Made by a program: the position numbers and the translations under genes. A stretch of 64,000 bases of DNA from Streptomyces sp. NBC_00094 (GTDB lineage Bacteria; Actinomycetota; Actinomycetes; Streptomycetales; Streptomycetaceae): NCBI RefSeq assembly GCF_026343125.1, contig NZ_JAPEMB010000001.1, positions 1,364,001 through 1,428,000 on the forward strand, read 5' to 3'. Below, piece after piece: positions 60,139 through 64,000 of this stretch; the stretch's first letter is position 1; each line of letters begins with the position of its first letter. The notes under the pieces are model-generated. The model had not been told where the DNA came from. It did not search any database and worked only from the letters and a program-made list of their open reading frames with translations.

Positions 60139-60312
60139 TCACAGCACGAAGAGATCGTTGACGGCCGCCACCAGCAGCAGACAGCCGATCACCGCCAGGA
60201 AGATCATCAACGGTGGCTGCGAGAGCGCGAAGAGACAGCCTCGCGCCTCTTCGGCAGGGGTGTGGGCGGGGGCATCGGCAGCGGGGACGGGTTCCCGCGA
60301 GGTATCCAGCAT
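60139..60312 (-). CDS. Small single-helix membrane protein
   Basis: About 57 residues from an ATG at 60312; GTG codons at 60333 and 60366 give 64 or 75 residues, and none has a clear ribosome binding site, so the start is uncertain. The C-terminal half is one membrane helix (PLMIFLAVIGCLLLVAAVNDLFVL), the N-terminal half polar with Pro and Ala. It is convergent with the CGNR gene. No family recognised; coding status is moderately likely because the helix is at a sensible position. Confidence 0.5.
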   Translation of the reverse strand: MLDTSREPVPAADAPAHTPAEEARGCLFALSQPPLMIFLAVIGCLLLVAAVNDLFVL

Positions 60313-60423
60313 CTCGGGGGGATGATGGCGCACGCCATGCCCCGGATTTCTCGCAACACACCCCACAGCAGAGGCTGTTCACCCCTTCCCGTGGATCACC
60401 GGAACGGGAAGCGCCAGAAGTGA

Positions 60424-60846
60424 TCAGATTCCGTGCTTCTTCAGAATCGCCTCGATGTCACTGAAGTCCTCCGCCCCGGACTGACCGGCCTTCCCCGTCT
60501 GCGGCTTCGGCGCCACGGCGCGCGAGGGCGTCGAGGCGGTCGGGGCCACGGCTCCCGGCTCCGCTCCCCCGGCGACCTCCTTGCGGCCACCCCGGCGTCG
60601 CTCGACCGCCCGCGTGGACGAGAGGAGCAGCCAGGCGCCACCCAGCACACCGAACCCGGCCCAGGCCACCGGACTGAACGCGGTGTCCGCGATCCACTCC
60701 ACGGCACCCGTCATCACCAGGCCGAGCGGCACCAGGGCGTAGGCCGCGATCCTGGCGGCGGCGAGGAAGCGCTTCCGGTACGCCGTGATCCCGGCGATGC
60801 CCAGGCCCGCCACGGCCGCCGCGGAGCAAATGGTCTCGGCGAGCAT
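60424..60846 (-). CDS. Small membrane protein of unknown family
   Basis: From ATG at 60846, with a strong AGGAGG 5 bases upstream, 140 residues. Two or three hydrophobic stretches in the first 75 residues (LAETICSAAAVAGLGIAGITA, IAAYALVPLGLVMTGAVEW, PVAWAGFGVLGGAWLLL) then a basic, Ala/Pro/Ser-rich linker and a final short helix EDFSDIEAILKKHGI that looks like an interaction motif. The same tail form occurs in other streptomycete membrane proteins that I cannot name. Function unknown. Confidence 0.8.
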   Translation of the reverse strand: MLAETICSAAAVAGLGIAGITAYRKRFLAAARIAAYALVPLGLVMTGAVEWIADTAFSPVAWAGFGVLGGAWLLLSSTRAVERRRGGRKEVAGGAEPGAVAPTASTPSRAVAPKPQTGKAGQSGAEDFSDIEAILKKHGI

Positions 60847-60994
60847 GCGATCCTCCTGGTCCCGGGTGATACGTCCCTTCCATCCTGCACCGCCGAGGCC
60901 GCCCGGGGCCACGTTCCGGGACGGTTCTCAGGGAGATCTCCGGGTCGTCCCGGCCGGATCTCCTCCCCAGGGCGCAGTGAGGGAGACTGCTGGC

Positions 60995-61510
60995 ATGAGT
61001 GACTCCACCACCGCACCCACCTCCCCCGTCGTCCTGGAGGCCTGGTTCGACCTCCAGTGCCCCGACTGCTTCGTGGCCCTCGACGACGTCCGCGCTCTCC
61101 GTGAGACGTACGGCGACCGGCTCGACGTACAGCTACGCCACTTCCCGCTGGCGAAGCACAAGCACGCGTACGCCGCGGCCCAGGCCGCCGAGGAGGCCGT
61201 CGAGCAGGGCAAGGGCTGGCCGTACGTGGAGGCGCTGCTCGCCAGGACCGCCGAGCTCGGCGACCGGGGCGAGCCGGTCCTCCTGGAGGTGGCGACCGAG
61301 CTGGGCCTGGACGCCGAGGAGTTCGACACCGCTCTGATCGACGGCCGGCACCTGCTGACCGTCGACGCGGACGAGGCCGAGGGCAAGGCGATCAAGGTCA
61401 CCGGCACCCCGACCTATGTGATCGACGGCGAGCGCCTCGACGGCGGCCAGAGCCAGGAGGGCCTGCGGCAGCGGATCGCGGAGACCGTCGACCGCCTCCT
61501 CAAGGGCTGA
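60995..61510 (+). CDS. DsbA-family thioredoxin-fold protein
   Basis: The 171-residue protein starts with ATG at 60995; AGGGAG lies 9 bases upstream. Active site Cys22-Pro-Asp-Cys25 (DLQCPDCFV) and the cis-Pro loop VTGTPTYVIDG near 140 define a DsbA/FrnE-type thiol oxidoreductase. No signal peptide or membrane helix is seen, so it probably acts in the cytoplasm. It could serve as disulphide isomerase or bacilli-style reductase; no partner is adjacent. Confidence 0.9.
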   Translation: MSDSTTAPTSPVVLEAWFDLQCPDCFVALDDVRALRETYGDRLDVQLRHFPLAKHKHAYAAAQAAEEAVEQGKGWPYVEALLARTAELGDRGEPVLLEVATELGLDAEEFDTALIDGRHLLTVDADEAEGKAIKVTGTPTYVIDGERLDGGQSQEGLRQRIAETVDRLLKG

Positions 61511-61580
61511 GCCCCCTCTCACCGGGCACCCTCCGGCCGAGCACCCTCGGGTTTGAGCACCCCCTCGGGGAGCTCCTCGG

Positions 61581-62423
61581 CTACCGGAGCTCCTTGGCGC
61601 TGTTCACATGGGTCGTGCGGTAGCCGAGCGACTCGTAGAGCCGGATCGCCGGGGTGTTGCCCGCGAAGACGTGGAGTCCGAGCACGTCCTCCCCCGACTC
61701 CCTGGCGACCCGCTCGGCGAGCAGCATGAGCGCCCGGCCGTAGCCGCGCCCGCGCTGCCCCTCGGCGACCTCGATGTCGAACACGAAAGCGGCCCACCGC
61801 CCCGGTTCGAGCTCGTGGCGGCCGGTCCACAGGTAGCCGGCGGGCCGCTCGTCCCGGACGACCACGTGGATCGCGATGCCGGGAGTCGCCAGGCCCTGCG
61901 GCAGGTACCGGCGGTAGCTGTCGTCGGCCTTGGCACGGGCCTGCGCCTCGGGGACGCCCCGGTCGATCCAGCTCTGCGCGAAGGACTTCTTGGCGCGCGC
62001 CTCCCACTCCGTGAACTCGGCCCCGGTCATGGGCCGCACCTCGACGCCCTCCGGCAGGACCGGCGGGGCGGCGGCCAGTTCCTTGACCATGTTCCGGCTG
62101 CGCTCGGTGTAGCCGAGCGAGCGGGCCATCCGCAGCGCCGCCTCGGCGTCGGCGGGCACCGATATCTGGACCTCGACACAGCCCCAGCCGCGCAGCACCT
62201 CCTCGGAGGCGAGCGCGGCGACCATGCCCCGGCCCCGCCGCCGGTCCGGCTCGTCGACCCGGAGCCCCTGGATCACGCCCGAGGCCCCACCGAAGGCGGG
62301 ATCGGTCGAGAGGTGGACGGAGCCGACGCGGCGGCTGTTCACGCACACGTCGTAGGTACGGGAACGGCCGCCGTCGGGCGACTGCTGAAGCGGCTCGGCC
62401 GGCCGCAGGGTGGTGGTCATCAT
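61581..62423 (-). CDS. GNAT N-acetyltransferase with two GNAT-like halves
   Basis: About 280 residues from the first of two tandem ATG codons at 62423 (GGTGGG about 10 bases upstream). Two acetyl-CoA-type regions: GLRVDEPDRRRGRGMVAALAS near 68-88 in the N-terminal half, and VAEGQRGRGYGRALMLLAER near 225-245 in the C-terminal half, the latter the complete R/Q-x-x-G-x-G/A loop; NTPAIRLYESLGY follows. The first half may be degenerate. Substrate unknown. Stands alone between the DsbA-like gene and pabC. Confidence 0.86.
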   Translation of the reverse strand: MMTTTLRPAEPLQQSPDGGRSRTYDVCVNSRRVGSVHLSTDPAFGGASGVIQGLRVDEPDRRRGRGMVAALASEEVLRGWGCVEVQISVPADAEAALRMARSLGYTERSRNMVKELAAAPPVLPEGVEVRPMTGAEFTEWEARAKKSFAQSWIDRGVPEAQARAKADDSYRRYLPQGLATPGIAIHVVVRDERPAGYLWTGRHELEPGRWAAFVFDIEVAEGQRGRGYGRALMLLAERVARESGEDVLGLHVFAGNTPAIRLYESLGYRTTHVNSAKELR

Positions 62424-62490
62424 GGGTGTTCTACCCACCCCGGGGCCGTCCGTCATCCGGATTTACGCACGGCGGTTCCCACGGTCCGGT

Positions 62491-63321
62491 TCAGGCGAGG
62501 CGCGGGTCCCTGTCCTGGGCCGCGCGCTCGTCGAAGACCCGCATGGCCTTGGCGGTGACCGGCCCCGGAGCGTCGGCGAGCAGGCGCCCGTCGACCCGGT
62601 GCACGGCCTGGACGTCGCGGAGGGTCGAGGTCAGGAAGATCTCCTCGGCGCTCTCCAGGACGTCCAGCGGCAGGTCGGTCTCCACGGCGCCGGTCCACTC
62701 CACCGCGAGGGCACGGGTGATGCCCGCGAGGCAGCCGGAGGAGACGGGCGGGGTGTGGATCGTGCCGTCGATCACGACGAAGACGTTGGAGCCGGTGCCC
62801 TCGCAGAGCCGGCCCACGGTGTTGCCGAAGAGCGCCTCGGAGGCCCCCTGCTCGCACGCCCTGGCGAGGGCGACGACGTTCTCCGCGTACGAGGTGGTCT
62901 TCAGGCCCGTGAGGGCGCCACGCTCGTTGCGGGTCCAGGGCACGGTGATCACGGCGGTGGAGTCGGCGCGACGGCCGGTCTCGCCCAGGCCGACGACGAG
63001 GCCCGCGCCGGAGTCGCCGCGCTCCGACCCGAGCGGGGAGAGACCGCCGGTGTACGTGATCCTCAGCCGCCCGAGCTCCATCGGGTTGGCGGCGAGGACG
63101 GCGGCGCAGGCGCGGCGGACCTCGTCCAGGTCCGGCTCGGGCAGGCCCAGGCCGCGGGCGGAGCGGGCGAGGCGCTCCAGATGGAGGGTGAGAGCAAACG
63201 TTTCTCCGCGCTCGGCCTTGACCGTCTCGAAGACGCCGTCGCCGACGGTCAGCCCGTGGTCCAGTACGGAGACCCGGGCGGCCTCCGCGTCGTGCAGCCC
63301 GCCGTTGACCCAGAGTTTCAT
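62491..63321 (-). CDS. pabC: Class IV aminotransferase, probable aminodeoxychorismate lyase
   Basis: PLP enzyme of 276 residues; PLP-binding Lys141 in TGLKTTSYAENVV. The start ATG at 63321 overlaps the stop of the pabB-like gene by 4 bases, so the product probably releases 4-aminobenzoate from the PabB product for folate. The N-terminus MKLWVNGGLHDAEAARVSVLDHGLTVGDGVFET is typical of fold type IV; branched-chain or D-amino acid transaminases are alternatives from sequence alone, but the coupling strongly favours PabC. Confidence 0.85.
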   Translation of the reverse strand: MKLWVNGGLHDAEAARVSVLDHGLTVGDGVFETVKAERGETFALTLHLERLARSARGLGLPEPDLDEVRRACAAVLAANPMELGRLRITYTGGLSPLGSERGDSGAGLVVGLGETGRRADSTAVITVPWTRNERGALTGLKTTSYAENVVALARACEQGASEALFGNTVGRLCEGTGSNVFVVIDGTIHTPPVSSGCLAGITRALAVEWTGAVETDLPLDVLESAEEIFLTSTLRDVQAVHRVDGRLLADAPGPVTAKAMRVFDERAAQDRDPRLA

Positions 63322-64000
63322 CGAGAAATGGCCTTTCCGCTCGCCTCGTAGGCGCCTGACTCGTAGGCGCCCGACGCTATCGCGACGAGCCGGGCCGCCT
63401 TCAGCTCGGTCTCCTCCCACTCGCGCTCGGGGTCCGAGCCCCAGGTGATCCCGGCGCCGGTACCGAAGCGGAGCACGCCCTCGGGGCGGTCGATCCAGAA
63501 GGTACGTATGCCGACGGCCAGCTCCGCGGTGCCCGCGTCGGCGTCGACCCAGCCGATGCCTCCGCAGTACGGGCCACGGGGTGCGGTCTCCAGGGCCTCG
63601 ATGATCCGCAGGGCGCTGGACTTGGGCGCGCCGGTGACGGAGCCGGGCGGGAAGGTGGCGGCGAGGAGCTCCGGCCACCCGGCCTCCTCGCGCAGGATTC
63701 CGGTGACCGTGGAGACGAGGTGGACGAGGCCGGGGTGTTCCTCGACCGCGCAGAGGGCGGGGACGGCGACGCTGCCGGGCTCGCTGACGCGTCCCAGGTC
63801 GTTGCGGACCAGGTCGACGATCATCACGTTCTCGGCGTGGTCCTTGGGGAGGAGGTCCGCGACGGTGCGGCCCGTTCCCTTGATGGGGCCCGAGGTGACG
63901 AGGGCCCCCTCGCGGCGGAGGTACAGCTCGGGGGACGCGGTGGCGATCTCCACGCCATGGGCGGGCAGCCGAATCGTTCCCGCGTACGGAGCGGGGTTGC
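63318..64000 (-). CDS. pabB: Aminodeoxychorismate synthase component I, 5' part outside window
   Basis: Chorismate-binding enzyme; the last 227 codons lie in the window and the frame is open to base 64000, so the N-terminus is off the right edge. Motifs of the chorismate-utilising fold: NPAPYAG near the cut edge, PIKGTGRT, DLVRNDLGRVSEPGSV, PPGSVTGAPK and GPYCGGIGWVD. With PabC downstream it makes 4-aminobenzoate from chorismate; the glutaminase PabA is not in the window. The last residues (AYESGAYEASG) contain a short internal duplication, ASGAYESGAYEAS. Confidence 0.93.
   Translation of the reverse strand, partial: NPAPYAGTIRLPAHGVEIATASPELYLRREGALVTSGPIKGTGRTVADLLPKDHAENVMIVDLVRNDLGRVSEPGSVAVPALCAVEEHPGLVHLVSTVTGILREEAGWPELLAATFPPGSVTGAPKSSALRIIEALETAPRGPYCGGIGWVDADAGTAELAVGIRTFWIDRPEGVLRFGTGAGITWGSDPEREWEETELKAARLVAIASGAYESGAYEASGKAISR

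Overview
The window is a very GC-rich (about 70% or more) piece of an actinobacterial chromosome, almost certainly a Streptomyces. The evidence is strong third-position GC bias, frequent GTG starts, many 4-base ATGA/GTGA gene overlaps, and near-textbook copies of the developmental genes bldD and ssgB. It is core chromosome: I see no transposase, integrase, phage gene or CRISPR array.

Layout. 1-4162 (minus): pyrimidine operon pyrR-pyrB-pyrC-PH-domain protein-carA (carA runs off the left edge), with a PyrR RNA-binding site just upstream of the pyrR ribosome binding site. 4419-4919 (plus): bldD, with two abutting BldD boxes on its own promoter, then a 440-base gene-free stretch holding three strong inverted repeats. 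5360-14740 (minus): nusB, efp, an M24 peptidase-like protein with a changed metal site, a P-loop ATPase, aroQ-aroB-aroK-aroC, aroE and mltG. 14842-18777 (minus): ruvX, alaS and two small membrane proteins. 18935-21103 (plus): an AfsR-like NB-ARC/TPR protein without a DNA-binding domain. 21153-26314 (minus): rpsD with a long structured leader, rarA, a VKOR-family protein, hisS and an MBL hydrolase. 26477-28713 (plus): a membrane cyclophilin and a DUF349 protein. 28781-41199 (minus): relA, apt, secF-secD-yajC, ruvB-ruvA-ruvC, a YebC-family regulator, pdxT-pdxS and a LemA-like protein. 41454-44310 (minus): the phosphatidylinositol mannoside genes (PimA-like glycosyltransferase, acyltransferase, PgsA). 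44581-49989: two plus-strand genes (EF-G-like GTPase, unknown membrane protein), a minus-strand HIT protein and a plus-strand K+ channel. 50005-58163: thrS, an unknown/DUF4365 gene pair, a DEDDh exonuclease, tRNA-Val, an SRPBCC protein and a giant membrane protein. 58222-64000: a second tRNA-Val, a TIGR02611 protein, ssgB, a CGNR zinc-finger protein, small membrane proteins, a DsbA-like protein, a GNAT protein, pabC-like and partial pabB.

The genes form housekeeping modules: pyrimidine and PRPP-dependent salvage, the shikimate pathway to chorismate (used by the PabB/PabC pair at the right edge), translation (efp, alaS, hisS, thrS, rpsD, tRNAs), Sec export, Holliday junction processing, the stringent response, vitamin B6 and PI-lipid synthesis. 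Sporulation regulators bldD and ssgB sit among them.

The most interesting signals are regulatory DNA and oddities rather than a whole new system: the PyrR and BldD sites; perfect palindromes upstream of ssgB, pdxS, the VKOR gene and the 55.6 kb divergent pair; a leaderless small ORF overlapping the thrS start; a six-copy 23-bp tandem repeat; terminator hairpins that form the last codons of two genes; and the DUF4365 nuclease-like/unknown pair, the best candidate for an uncharacterised system.
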